A stretch of DNA of 50,225 bases from Hymenobacter rubripertinctus (GTDB lineage Bacteria > Bacteroidota > Bacteroidia > Cytophagales > Hymenobacteraceae). The DNA lies in contig NZ_QYCN01000004.1 in the NCBI RefSeq assembly GCF_003583925.1, forward strand, positions 1-50,225, in the 5' to 3' direction. The position numbers and the translations under genes were made by a program. Shown piece by piece: positions 8,156 to 16,426 of this stretch (the first letter of the stretch is position 1; every line of letters starts with the position of its first letter). The notes under the pieces are model-generated. The model was given only the letters and a program-made list of their open reading frames with translations. It was not told the origin of the DNA and did not search any database.

Positions 8156-8980
8156 ATGGAAAACATTGCTACCACCCGCCGGCAAGAGCAGCTCGGGGCC
8201 TTTGGCCGGCTGCTGGACGTGCTCGACCGCCTGCGGGCCGAGTGCCCCTGGGACCGGAAACAGACCCTGGAAAGCCTGCGTCACCTCACTATCGAGGAAA
8301 CCTACGAGCTCAGTGACGCCATCATTCGCCACGACCTGCCGGACCTCCAGAAAGAGCTGGGCGACGTGCTGTTACACCTGGTTTTCTATGCCAAAATTGC
8401 CAGTGAGCAAGGAGCCTTCGACATTGCCGATGTGCTCAATACCCAGTGCGAAAAGCTGATTTTCCGCCACCCCCACATCTACGGCGACGTGAAAGCAGAA
8501 ACCGAGGAGGAGGTCAAGAAGAACTGGGAACAGCTGAAATTGCGGGAGAAAGGCAACACCTCCGTGCTAGGCGGCGTACCTACCTCACTGCCAGCGCTGG
8601 TAAAAGCGATGCGCATTCAGGAAAAGGCGCGGGGCGCGGGCTTCGATTGGGAAAAGCCCACGCAGGTATGGGAAAAGGTGCAGGAAGAGCTGGCGGAGTT
8701 TGAAGCAGAATTTGCCGACGTTGCTTCTCCCACTTTCAGCCCCGAGCGTATTGCGGCCGAATTCGGAGACGTTTTATTCTCCCTGATCAACTTTGCCCGG
8801 CACGCGGGCATCAACCCGGAAGAAGCCTTGGAGCGGACCAACCGTAAATTCATCCATCGTTTTCAGTACCTTGAAACCCAGGCCGCCCACGATGGCCACC
8901 AACTGCACGACCTGAGCCTGGCCCAAATGGACGCCTATTGGGAACGAGCTAAACAGATTCCGCTGACCGCCGCGAAATAA
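8156..8980 (+). CDS. mazG: Nucleoside triphosphate pyrophosphohydrolase MazG
   Basis: This is a 274-residue protein of the all-alpha NTP pyrophosphatase superfamily, which hydrolyses (d)NTPs to monophosphates and pyrophosphate. It has the usual duplicated architecture. The N-terminal MazG domain carries CPWDRKQT and HLTIEETYELSDAI, with metal-binding acidic residues and the later ELGDVLLHLVF. A second, related domain starts near residue 160 (EKARGAGFDWEK) with EFGDVLFSLINFARH. Length and motifs fit the E. coli-type housekeeping enzyme. It is divergent from glmM, with no toxin-antitoxin genes nearby. Confidence 0.93.
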   Translation: MENIATTRRQEQLGAFGRLLDVLDRLRAECPWDRKQTLESLRHLTIEETYELSDAIIRHDLPDLQKELGDVLLHLVFYAKIASEQGAFDIADVLNTQCEKLIFRHPHIYGDVKAETEEEVKKNWEQLKLREKGNTSVLGGVPTSLPALVKAMRIQEKARGAGFDWEKPTQVWEKVQEELAEFEAEFADVASPTFSPERIAAEFGDVLFSLINFARHAGINPEEALERTNRKFIHRFQYLETQAAHDGHQLHDLSLAQMDAYWERAKQIPLTAAK

Positions 8981-9046
8981 AGTTGATGGAGAAATAGCCT
9001 TTTTTTAAGGCGCGCATAGTTTTAAAGCGTTTAAACGCATTTTTCA

Positions 9047-9079
9047 TTTGGCGGCACTCATGTTTTTTAAGTAGGTTTG
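9047..9079 (+). promoter_or_regulatory. Strong promoter upstream of the exbB cluster
   Basis: TTTG at 9047-9050 and TAGGTTTG at 9072-9079 are separated by 21 bp, which fits the Bacteroidota -33/-7 layout. The predicted start is near 9083, about 180 nt before the exbB ATG. The spacer 8981-9266 otherwise holds only weak T-rich palindromes after mazG and the RNA candidate that follows. Confidence 0.65.
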
Positions 9080-9082
9080 CCA

Positions 9083-9219
9083 AGGATAGGCTGGTCTGCA
9101 CGACAAGTCCTGTACACGAGCAGACCCATGCTTTGCTGACGGACACTCCGGAAGTGTGCGGGTGAACAGGAAACATCGTGCCGGAAAGATTAGCCAGCCC
9201 ATTTTTCATTTTTTTTTTT
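9083..9219 (+). ncRNA. Candidate structured small RNA or leader RNA (6S-like rod)
   Basis: The segment begins at the predicted start of the promoter and ends in a T-tract (9202-9219). Segments pair in nested order: GGCTGG 9089-9094 with CCAGCC 9194-9199, GCACGA 9098-9103 with TCGTGC 9176-9181, CCTGT 9109-9113 with ACAGG 9166-9170, and an apical ACACT/AGTGT hairpin (9143-9157) with loop CCGGA. The ends close on each other and are followed by U's, giving a rod with internal loops like 6S-type RNAs. Alternatives are a 5' leader that attenuates exbB or an unrelated sRNA. I found no riboswitch, SRP or RNase P consensus. The family assignment needs a covariance search. Confidence 0.45.
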
Positions 9220-9266
9220 ACAACACGCTCAACCTTTCACCAACAACCCACTAATTCTCCGGAACA

Positions 9267-10154
9267 ATGGAACAAAAGAATGCCATGAATAAGCCCGCGG
9301 CCCGGCCTGCCGCTGCTGCAGCGCCGAAAGGCGACTCTAGAGGCAGCGGTTCGTCCGCATTTGCCATTATCGCCATTATCGCGGCGTTCATTGTAAGCGT
9401 ACTGATTTTCATCTTCGTACTGGGCGACGGTAGTCACTTCCAGGGCGGTAACAACGAAAACAACCCGCTTTCGGGCGACTATTTCGGGGTGGTGTACAAA
9501 GGGGGTCCGGTAGTACCGGTGCTGATGACCATGTTCCTGCTCGTAGTTATCTTCTCGATTGAGCGTGCACTGACCCTGAGCCGCGCAAAAGGCTCCAAGA
9601 GCATCGAATCCTTCGTGCGTAACATCCGTCAGAAGCTGAACGTGAACGACATCACGGGTGCCATTGCCGCCTGCGACCAGCAGAAAGGCTCGGTAGCCAA
9701 CGTAGTACGCGCCGGCCTGATGAAGTACCAGGAAATGGCACGTGAGCGCCACATGGAGAAAGAGCAGAAAGTACTGGCTATCCAGAAGGAAATCGAGGAA
9801 TCGACGGCATTGGAGCTGCCCATGCTGGAGAAAAACCTCGTGATTATTTCCACGCTGGCTTCCATCGCTACGCTGGTCGGTCTGATCGGTACGGTACTGG
9901 GTATGATCAAGGCCTTCTCGGCACTGGCCCAGGGTGGTGCTCCCGACGCAGTTGGTCTGGCCAACGGTATTTCGGAAGCCCTCATCAACACGGCCCTCGG
10001 TATCACGGGCTCGGCCCTGGCCATCGTGTCGTACAACTTCTTCACCAGCAAGATCGACGAACTGACTTACAGCATTGACGAAGCCGGTTTCAGCATCATT
10101 CAGACCTTCTCGGCCCAGCACGGTGCCACGGACCACTCCAATACTACCGTATAA
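9267..10154 (+). CDS. exbB: ExbB/TolQ/MotA family proton channel protein
   Basis: This is a 295-residue inner-membrane protein. Residues 1-30 are a cytoplasmic Ala/Pro-rich head. Residues 33-53 are TM1, and a periplasmic loop and TM2 (around 88-105) follow. A long cytoplasmic helical region comes next, then the MotA/TolQ/ExbB core (residues 190-270) with LASIATLVGLIGTVLGMIKAF and ALGITGSALAIVSYN. With ExbD it forms the proton-driven motor that energises TonB for uptake across the outer membrane. It opens the cluster exbB-exbD-exbD-tonB. The long N-terminus is larger than in E. coli ExbB but common in Bacteroidota. Confidence 0.92.
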   Translation: MEQKNAMNKPAARPAAAAAPKGDSRGSGSSAFAIIAIIAAFIVSVLIFIFVLGDGSHFQGGNNENNPLSGDYFGVVYKGGPVVPVLMTMFLLVVIFSIERALTLSRAKGSKSIESFVRNIRQKLNVNDITGAIAACDQQKGSVANVVRAGLMKYQEMARERHMEKEQKVLAIQKEIEESTALELPMLEKNLVIISTLASIATLVGLIGTVLGMIKAFSALAQGGAPDAVGLANGISEALINTALGITGSALAIVSYNFFTSKIDELTYSIDEAGFSIIQTFSAQHGATDHSNTTV

Positions 10155-10223
10155 TTTTAGTGCTTACACGCACTAAAGTGTGGAGTTGTTCGTTTCTGAA
10201 TCACGCGTTTAATTACACCAGCA

Positions 10224-10850
10224 ATGCCTAAAGTAAAGCCTCACAGAACATCCCCGTCGTTGGATATGACTCCGATGGTGGATCTGGCCTTTCTGCTGGT
10301 GACTTTCTTCATGCTCACCACCAAATTCGCCCCGGAAGAGGCGGTGGTAGTGGACACGCCTTCTTCTACCTCCGAAATTCGTTTGCCTGAATCGCACGTG
10401 CTCACCGTAGCCATTGACAAGGACAAGCGTATTTTCTTCGGAGTTGGCGACGACGAGATCAAATCTGAGTTGTTACGCACGGTGGGAGCCAAGTACGGTG
10501 TTAGCTTTACGGCCGCGCAGGTACAGGCATTCCGGGGCGTAGGGGCCAGCTTTGGTACTCCCATCGAAAAACTGCCCGCTCTCCTGAATTTGGACAGCGA
10601 GCAGCGGAAGTTGGTTAAGCAGGACGGCATTCCCGCCGACTCGCTCAACAACCAGTTCATCGAATGGGTAGTAGCGGCGCAGTCGCTCAGCCGGAAGCAG
10701 TTCAGCACTCCCGCCTACATTGCCATCAAAGGCGATGGGCAGGCGGATGTACCGACTGTAAAGAAAGTCATCAAACTGATGCAGGAGAAGAACATTAACC
10801 GGTTCAACCTGATTACCGACCTCGAAACTAAACCGGTGGCCGGTAACTAA
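10224..10850 (+). CDS. exbD: ExbD/TolR biopolymer transport protein (first copy)
   Basis: This is a 208-residue single-pass membrane protein. Residues 12-35 hold the diagnostic DMTPMVDLAFLLVTFFML, with the proton-path aspartate in VDLAF. The periplasmic domain is longer than usual: an insertion of about 60 residues (around 85-145) precedes the conserved end TPAYIAIKGDG...VPTVKKVIKLMQEKNINRFNLIT. It lies 69 nt after exbB and 15 nt before the second exbD. It couples proton flow through ExbB to TonB. Confidence 0.92.
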   Translation: MPKVKPHRTSPSLDMTPMVDLAFLLVTFFMLTTKFAPEEAVVVDTPSSTSEIRLPESHVLTVAIDKDKRIFFGVGDDEIKSELLRTVGAKYGVSFTAAQVQAFRGVGASFGTPIEKLPALLNLDSEQRKLVKQDGIPADSLNNQFIEWVVAAQSLSRKQFSTPAYIAIKGDGQADVPTVKKVIKLMQEKNINRFNLITDLETKPVAGN

Positions 10851-10865
10851 TCTCGCACAGACGAC

Positions 10866-11387
10866 ATGGCAGAAATACAACAAAATAGCGGCGGCGGCGG
10901 GAAAGGCGGAAAAAAACGGGCGAAGAAAATGTCGACCAAAATCGACATGACCCCGATGGTAGACTTGGCCTTCCTGCTGCTGACCTTCTTCATGCTCACG
11001 ACCACCTTCAGCAAACCTACCGTGATGCAGGTCACGATGCCGGTGAAGCCGAAGGACGAAACCGAAAAGTCGGAAATTAAGGCGTCCAACGCTTTTACCG
11101 TCCTACTCGGGGAGAACAACAAGATCTATTACTACGATGGTCTGTTGTCGACGGACACCAAGCCGGAATTGAAGTTGTCGGGCTACGATGCCAACGGTAT
11201 CCGCAAGGAGTTGCTGGCGCGCAAGAGCAACCCCAATCTGGTGGTCCTGATCAAGCCGGACGATAAGTCCAACTACAAAAACATGGTCGACATCCTCGAC
11301 GAAATGAACATCACCGACCAGAAGAAATACGCGCTGGTGGACATTTCGAATGCGGATGTGGAACTCATTAAATCTTCTGGATTATGA
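10866..11387 (+). CDS. exbD: ExbD/TolR biopolymer transport protein (second copy)
   Basis: This 173-residue protein is paralogous to the preceding gene. A basic Gly/Lys head (residues 1-20) precedes KIDMTPMVDLAFLLLTFFML, which again carries the proton-path aspartate. The periplasmic domain ends in NYKNMVDILDEMNITDQKKY. Its TGA stop overlaps the tonB start (ATGA at 11384-11387), so translation is coupled. Two ExbD copies after one ExbB are common in this phylum and may allow mixed ExbD dimers. Confidence 0.92.
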   Translation: MAEIQQNSGGGGKGGKKRAKKMSTKIDMTPMVDLAFLLLTFFMLTTTFSKPTVMQVTMPVKPKDETEKSEIKASNAFTVLLGENNKIYYYDGLLSTDTKPELKLSGYDANGIRKELLARKSNPNLVVLIKPDDKSNYKNMVDILDEMNITDQKKYALVDISNADVELIKSSGL

Positions 11388-12214
11388 TGGACAACGCACA
11401 GTTGGCCAGCGCATCTCTCGATGACATAGTCTTCGAGGGGCGCAATAAGGCCTACGGGGCTTACATAATCCGGCGAGTGTACGGCAAGCACGTTACCCGC
11501 GCAGTTCTTATTTCCATCGCCCTGTTTGCTCTCCTGATTGCCTTCCCTTTGGTGGCACGCATGATGAAGAAAGACGACGTGGTGGTGGAGGATAAGATGC
11601 TCAAGGTGAACGAGCTGATGGAAGCCCCGCCGCTGGACAAGGTAGCTCCCCCACCCCCGCCGCCCCCGCCGCCGGAGGCCCCACCACCGCCCCCACCAAA
11701 GCTCACGACCATCAAGTTCACTCCCCCCGTCGTTAAGAAAGACGAAGAGGTGAAGAAGGAAGAAATTCCGGACGTGAAAGAATTGGAGAAGGCAACCGTG
11801 GCAGCCGTCAGCGTTAAGGGCAACACTGACAATCCGGCTGACCTTGCTGGTCTGGAGCCCGGTGAGGGCACTAAGGCAGTAGAAGAAGTCGTCACGAACA
11901 AGCCATACACCTACGTGGAGCAGATGCCGGTATTCCCCGGCGGACAGGAAGCGTTGCTCCAGTACATTGCCAAGAACATCAAGTACCCGGCAATGGCACT
12001 GCGTAACCAGGTGGAAGGCCGTGTCTTCATCAAGTTCGTAGTTGGTCCTGATGGAACCGTTACGAACGTGGAGGTGCAGAAAGGTATTGGTGCCGGTTGC
12101 GACGAAGAGTCGATGCGGGTTATCAAAAGCCTGCCGCGCTTCACGCCTGGTAAGCAGAACGGCCGCGCCGTTTCCGTGTACTACACGGTACCCGTAACCT
12201 TTGCTATCAAGTAA
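11384..12214 (+). CDS. tonB: TonB-type energy transducer
   Basis: This is a 276-residue protein. An N-terminal cytoplasmic segment with DDIVFEGRNKAYGAYIIRR (residues 11-30) is followed by one TM helix (about 43-62). A proline stretch spans the periplasm (around 86-108, runs of up to nine Pro), then comes a charged Lys/Glu linker. The C-terminal TonB domain (residues 175-276) contains YPAMALRNQVEGRVFIKFVV and ends in YYTVPVTFAIK. It carries ExbB/ExbD energy to outer-membrane receptors. ATG at 11384 or 11387 are both possible starts. The gene is translationally coupled to exbD. Confidence 0.92.
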   Translation: MMDNAQLASASLDDIVFEGRNKAYGAYIIRRVYGKHVTRAVLISIALFALLIAFPLVARMMKKDDVVVEDKMLKVNELMEAPPLDKVAPPPPPPPPPEAPPPPPPKLTTIKFTPPVVKKDEEVKKEEIPDVKELEKATVAAVSVKGNTDNPADLAGLEPGEGTKAVEEVVTNKPYTYVEQMPVFPGGQEALLQYIAKNIKYPAMALRNQVEGRVFIKFVVGPDGTVTNVEVQKGIGAGCDEESMRVIKSLPRFTPGKQNGRAVSVYYTVPVTFAIK

Positions 12215-12246
12215 GCTTCCCGGTTACCAACTCATTGGTGCCAGAT

Positions 12247-12284
12247 AAAACCCCGAATCGGACAGCTGTCCGGTTCGGGGTTTT
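12247..12284. terminator. Bidirectional terminator after tonB
   Basis: AAAACCCCGAA pairs with TTCGGGGTTTT around the palindromic core CGGACAGCTGTCCG. The stem is near-perfect and ends in TTTT. It separates the exbB-exbD-exbD-tonB unit from the second tonB-like gene. Confidence 0.9.
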
Positions 12285-12444
12285 GCGTTTTGAGAATTTT
12301 CTAAAAAAAAAACTCATCTACATACTACCCGGGTTATGTTGAGCGTTGAGTAGTTAAGAGCCAGGGGAAGCATTCGTGGGGTTGGCAGTTTGAAAGGCTT
12401 GAGTAGCTGAATTCTTTCATTTTTCACTTAACGCTCTATTCGCC

Positions 12445-13269
12445 ATGGCCACAGCCGCGCACATCTCCGCCCCCTCCCTCGATGACATGGTTTTCGAGGG
12501 CCGCAACAAAGCTTACGGTGCCTACGTCCTGCGCCAGGTTTACGGCCGTCACGTAACCAAAGCAGTAGCCTTGGGCATCACACTCTCCGCCTTGCTAATT
12601 GCTTTGCCGGTTATCGTGCAGCAGGTATGGCCGGCGGCGGCAGTAGTTGTGCCGGCCGTCGTGGATGACACGCTAACGCTCACCCATTTCACGGAGGTGG
12701 AGCCGCAGCCCAAGCAACCCAGCATGAGCAGTGCCACGGCCACGATACGGACCCACACGGCCGAGACGCCGACCAAAGTGGTGCGCGACGAGGACGTGAA
12801 AAAGCCCGACCAACCCGAGATTGAAGCACCAGTAGCAAATGGCCCTTTAGTGCTTGGCGACATCAACCAGGATGGCAACAACGGCAACAGCATGGTGCCG
12901 GCGGCGGGTGGCGGCAATGATACGGCCGCTAATCCGGCCGCTCCGGCCGTTATAAAGCCGTTCGTGCATGTGGAGCAAATGCCCGAGTTTGTGGGTGGCA
13001 ACGGGGCACTGATGAGCTATCTGCAACGCCAGATGAAGTACCCGCCACAGGCCTTGCGGGCGGGTGTGGAGGGAAAGGTGTTCATTTCCTTTACCGTCAA
13101 TACCGACGGCACGATTGACGACGTGGAAGTTCTGAAGGGCCTGGGCTACGGGACCGACGAAGAAGCCAGCCGCGTTATCAGCAAAATGCCCGCCTGGAAG
13201 CCGGGTTACCAGAATCATCATGCAGTGCCCGTGCGCTATACTTTGCCCATCACCTTTAAGTATGAGTAA
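12445..13269 (+). CDS. Second TonB C-terminal domain protein, paralogue of the preceding tonB
   Basis: This is a 274-residue protein with the same plan: LDDMVFEGRNKAYGAYVLRQ (residues 11-30), a TM helix (about 42-62), a periplasmic linker, and a TonB domain (around 173-274) with YPPQALRAGVEGKVFISFTV and a final VPVRYTLPITFKYE. Unlike the first copy it lacks the long proline runs; the linker is Ala/Thr/Pro/Asn mixed with a Gly/Asn-rich stretch. It sits between two terminators and is likely its own transcription unit. It is probably a duplicate with different receptor or load specificity; that is inference. Confidence 0.88.
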   Translation: MATAAHISAPSLDDMVFEGRNKAYGAYVLRQVYGRHVTKAVALGITLSALLIALPVIVQQVWPAAAVVVPAVVDDTLTLTHFTEVEPQPKQPSMSSATATIRTHTAETPTKVVRDEDVKKPDQPEIEAPVANGPLVLGDINQDGNNGNSMVPAAGGGNDTAANPAAPAVIKPFVHVEQMPEFVGGNGALMSYLQRQMKYPPQALRAGVEGKVFISFTVNTDGTIDDVEVLKGLGYGTDEEASRVISKMPAWKPGYQNHHAVPVRYTLPITFKYE

Positions 13270-13315
13270 CCGAATCCGTCGGCTACCTTGCTGACTGCTT
13301 GAGGCTTATGATGAC

Positions 13316-13350
13316 AAAAAACGGCTGGTAGCACAAACCAGCCGTTTTTT
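13316..13350. terminator. Terminator after the second tonB-like gene
   Basis: AAAAAACGGCTGGT (13316-13329) pairs perfectly with ACCAGCCGTTTTTT (13337-13350) around a 7-nt loop. It is a classic intrinsic terminator with an A/T flank, active on either strand. Confidence 0.92.
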
Positions 13351-13464
13351 GCCGTTTTTTACGGTTGCATCCCCCCGTTACTTGTGCTGACGCATCGGGC
13401 TGGCGAACAAAAAGCCGGCAATCTGGCATTCAAAAGAACATCCTGCCTCTTCATTTTTCTACTC

Positions 13465-13719
13465 ATGTCTGACCGCCCTACTACCGACGACCAGCTGGGC
13501 CACCACAGCCAGCCCGGCCTGGTGCGCTACTTCACCCTCATTATGTCGGTGCTGTATATGGTGCTGGGAATTTATTTGTGGTTCGTACCGGCCGGCACTA
13601 TCCGCCTCGCCGAAACGCCCCGCCAACTGCTGGCCGCCATCTTCGTATTTTACGGAATCATTAGATTTGTCAGGACGTACCAGTTACACTTCAGAAAAAA
13701 CCGGGATGATGCACGCTAA
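13465..13719 (+). CDS. Small two-helix membrane protein
   Basis: This is an 84-residue protein of unknown function. I start it at the ATG at 13465 (MSDRPTTDDQ); the upstream in-frame extension looks non-coding. Two hydrophobic helices (about residues 19-42 and 53-70) are joined by a short loop, and the end is basic (HFRKNRDDAR). It overlaps the PstS-like lipoprotein by about 14 nt, so it belongs to that operon. Small membrane proteins at this position appear to be part of the conserved Bacteroidota TonB cluster, but I cannot assign a role. Confidence 0.75.
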   Translation: MSDRPTTDDQLGHHSQPGLVRYFTLIMSVLYMVLGIYLWFVPAGTIRLAETPRQLLAAIFVFYGIIRFVRTYQLHFRKNRDDAR

Positions 13720-14668
13720 TTTCAAGGTGATGGCCAGCCTGCTGCTGATGGCCTTGGGGCTTCTGGGCTGCAACAGCGGCGACAATAACGGACGCGGGCA
13801 GGCCATTGATACCCCCACCAGCGGGACCGTACGCATTGGCGTGGATGAAACGTTCGAGCCCATCCTCAAATCGCAGGTGGATACGTTTCAGAAGCTGTAC
13901 CCGGCCGCTCACCTGCAAACGGTTTTCCAGCCGGAGCGCGACATTATTCAGGCCCTGCTAACCGACAGCATCCGGTTAGCGGTAGTTTCCCGCCCGCTAA
14001 CAACGCAGGAGCAAAATCATTTCAAGCGGCTGAAGATTGAGCCCAAAGCCATTCGCATCGGCGTCGATGGCGTGGCCATTATCCTGCACCCCAGCAACCC
14101 TGACTCATTGCTGACTACCGCGCAACTGCGCGCTATTTTCACGGGGCAGCTCACTCAATGGGGCCAACTTAGCCCGAAGAATACGCTGGGCGAGATTACT
14201 GCCGTATTCGACAACAATAATTCCAGCACGGCCCGCTTCGTGCAGGACTCCATCACCCGCGGCACAGCCCTGGCCAAGGGTATCTTCGCCTCCAAGTCGA
14301 ACCCTGCCCTGCTGGATTACGTTGCTACCCATCCGAATGCTATTGGGGTAATCGGCGTCAACTGGATCAGTGACCGGGACGACGCGGCGGTGCAGAAGTT
14401 CCTCAAGCGGGTCCGGATAGCTGGCATCAGCAGCAAAACCAGCGGCGCTACGGCCGACGACTACTTCCAGCCGTATCAGGCCTATCTCGCGCAGAAAACG
14501 TACCCGCTCCGTCGGGAGCTCTATGTTGTCAGTCGGGAGGCCCGGGCCGGTCTTGGCACCGGTTTTGCATCCTTCGTAGCAGGCAACAAGGGCCAGCTGA
14601 TTATGCTCAAGTCCGGTTTGATGCCTGCCACCGGCCAAGTTCGCCTTATTGAGGTGAAGCCTGACTAA
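13706..14668 (+). CDS. PstS-like phosphate/solute-binding lipoprotein
   Basis: This is a protein of about 320 residues. The start (MMHANFK) overlaps the previous gene and is followed by a lipoprotein signal with lipobox LLGC (Cys near residue 22). The body is a class-II periplasmic binding domain of the PstS type: GTVRIGVDETFEPIL, a SRPLTTQE segment, then LRAIFTGQLTQWGQL (the usual 'IFTG...W' motif) and YPLRRELYVVS. No pstCAB permease is adjacent. In this gene order (TonB, PstS-like, TPR) it is more likely an accessory envelope protein than part of a phosphate ABC importer; that is inference. Confidence 0.85.
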   Translation: MMHANFKVMASLLLMALGLLGCNSGDNNGRGQAIDTPTSGTVRIGVDETFEPILKSQVDTFQKLYPAAHLQTVFQPERDIIQALLTDSIRLAVVSRPLTTQEQNHFKRLKIEPKAIRIGVDGVAIILHPSNPDSLLTTAQLRAIFTGQLTQWGQLSPKNTLGEITAVFDNNNSSTARFVQDSITRGTALAKGIFASKSNPALLDYVATHPNAIGVIGVNWISDRDDAAVQKFLKRVRIAGISSKTSGATADDYFQPYQAYLAQKTYPLRRELYVVSREARAGLGTGFASFVAGNKGQLIMLKSGLMPATGQVRLIEVKPD

Positions 14669-14715
14669 GTGTACTGCCTTTCCCTTTCCACGTACTTTCA
14701 CTAACCTTTTTGCAC

Positions 14716-16341
14716 ATGAACCTTAAGCCCTGGAAGCTCACGCTCCTCGCTGCTTTGTCTGTTTCCGGCTCGGCCGCCCTGGCCCAGACTACGGGGGTCC
14801 AGAAAGCCCTCGAACTGGAACGCTATAATGAAGCCCGCGCCACTCTGCTCAGTCAGGGTCAGTCCAACGAAACCTCGTTTCAGCTCGGACGCCTTTACCA
14901 GATGCGCGAAATGCCGGATTCGGCCGCGTATTATTTCAACCGGATTGCCTTCGATAAGAAGGAGCCTATGACCATGATTGCCGCCGGCCGCGCTGCGCTG
15001 GCGCAAGGCAAGAATGCCGACGCCCAGATTCAGTTTGACAATGCCGTGAAAACGTCGAAGGGCAAAGACCTCGACGTGTATACCATGATTGCCCAGGCTT
15101 ACGCCGAATCCAATATCAAGGACATTGCGAAAGCTCTGGAATATGTGAAGGAAGGGGAAGCCCTGGCGGCCAAGAAAGGCAAAGACGATCCGGCTCTGAT
15201 GATTGCCCGCGGCGACATCTATCAGAAATCCGAATCGGGAGGTGGCGAAGCCATGAACAGCTACGAGCGTGCCACGATGGCCGACCCGAACAACGTGCAG
15301 GCCTTCGTGCGCAAAGGCCAGCTGAACCTGCGGGCCAGGACCTACAACCAGGCCAAGGAGAACTTCGACAAGGCCATCAGCATCGATCCGAACTACGCTC
15401 CTGCCTACAACTCGCTGGCGGAAACCTACTACTTCGCGGGTCGTTACGACGATGCGCTGGCGCAGTTCCAGAAGTACAGCTCCCTAGCCGAAAAGTCGTC
15501 GGATACGATGGCTAAAAACGCTTCTTTCCTGTACCTGACCAAGAAGTACCCGGAGGCGATGGTGGAGATTGACAAAGTACTGGCGCAGGATGCCAGCAAC
15601 CTGACCATGAATCGGCTGAAAGCCTACTCGCTCTACGAGATGGGGCAGAACGATGCCGCTATGGCCGCCATGCAAACCTACATGCAGGTGGCGAAGGCCC
15701 AGGATAAGATGATTACCGAAGACAATGTGTACTACGGTAAGATGCTCATCAAGGGCGGCAAGACGACTGAGGGGGCTACGATGATCGAAGCCGCCATCAA
15801 GGCTGATCCGAAGAAAGCCGCTGATTTGCAGAACGAGTTGGCGCAGGCTTACCTGGCAGCCAAGAACTATCCCAAAGCCATTTCCACGTATCGGTCCCGC
15901 ATGAAGGCTACCGATGGCGGTGAACTGACCGACAAGATATACCTGGCCCGCGCCTACGAGTTGAACGAGCAGTATATGCCCGCCGACAGCCTCTACGGCA
16001 TCATCACGAAGGAGCGCCCCGAGTATATTCCGGGCTACCAGATGCGGGCCCGGGCGAATGCCAACATGGACAAAGACTCCAAGAAAGGCCTCGCCAAGCC
16101 ATACTACGAAGAGTACATCAAGGTGGCCAACGCTTCTGAGTCGCCCGACAAGTACAAGTCGGGGCTGGTGGAAGCCAACAAGTACCTGGGTTACTACTAC
16201 TACCAGCTGGGCGATAAAGCAGCGTCTTTGCCTTACTGGCAGCAGGCGCTGGCCCTGAAGCCCGATGATGAGCAGGCGAAGACGGCAGTTGATGCCATTA
16301 CGCAGCCCGTTAAGAAGGCCCCGGCGGCGCGCCGTAAGTAA
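14716..16341 (+). CDS. Exported tetratricopeptide-repeat protein
   Basis: This is a 541-residue protein with a signal peptide (MNLKPWKLTLLAALSVSGSAALAQ region, cleaved near residue 24). I use the ATG at 14716; a TTG two codons upstream is less likely. The rest is a solenoid of about ten or more TPR-type helix pairs, for example NVQAFVRKGQLNLRARTYNQ, YAPAYNSLAETYYFAGRYD and YLGYYYYQLGDKAASLPYW. A basic tail ends it (KKAPAARRK). It is probably a periplasmic or outer-membrane-associated scaffold. It closes the ExbB-TonB-PstS-like cluster 47 nt after the lipoprotein gene. Confidence 0.88.
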   Translation: MNLKPWKLTLLAALSVSGSAALAQTTGVQKALELERYNEARATLLSQGQSNETSFQLGRLYQMREMPDSAAYYFNRIAFDKKEPMTMIAAGRAALAQGKNADAQIQFDNAVKTSKGKDLDVYTMIAQAYAESNIKDIAKALEYVKEGEALAAKKGKDDPALMIARGDIYQKSESGGGEAMNSYERATMADPNNVQAFVRKGQLNLRARTYNQAKENFDKAISIDPNYAPAYNSLAETYYFAGRYDDALAQFQKYSSLAEKSSDTMAKNASFLYLTKKYPEAMVEIDKVLAQDASNLTMNRLKAYSLYEMGQNDAAMAAMQTYMQVAKAQDKMITEDNVYYGKMLIKGGKTTEGATMIEAAIKADPKKAADLQNELAQAYLAAKNYPKAISTYRSRMKATDGGELTDKIYLARAYELNEQYMPADSLYGIITKERPEYIPGYQMRARANANMDKDSKKGLAKPYYEEYIKVANASESPDKYKSGLVEANKYLGYYYYQLGDKAASLPYWQQALALKPDDEQAKTAVDAITQPVKKAPAARRK

Positions 16342-16365
16342 CCACTTGCCGCACGTCAGTCAGTT

Positions 16366-16407
16366 AACAGAGAAGCCCGCTACCAAGGTAGCGGGCTTCT
16401 CTGTTTT
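16366..16407. terminator. Bidirectional terminator between the TPR gene and rluD
   Basis: A 19-bp perfect stem (16366-16384 with 16387-16405; core GAAGCCCGCTACC) ends in TTTT. It separates the converging TPR gene and rluD. Confidence 0.93.
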
Positions 16408-16426
16408 CTAACGGTCTGGTGCAAGC

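Noticed and set aside
9083..9219. Cobalamin riboswitch or SRP RNA upstream of exbB
   Set aside because: Neither the cobalamin-box consensus nor the conserved SRP apical loop (GGAAGCAGCC-like) is present.
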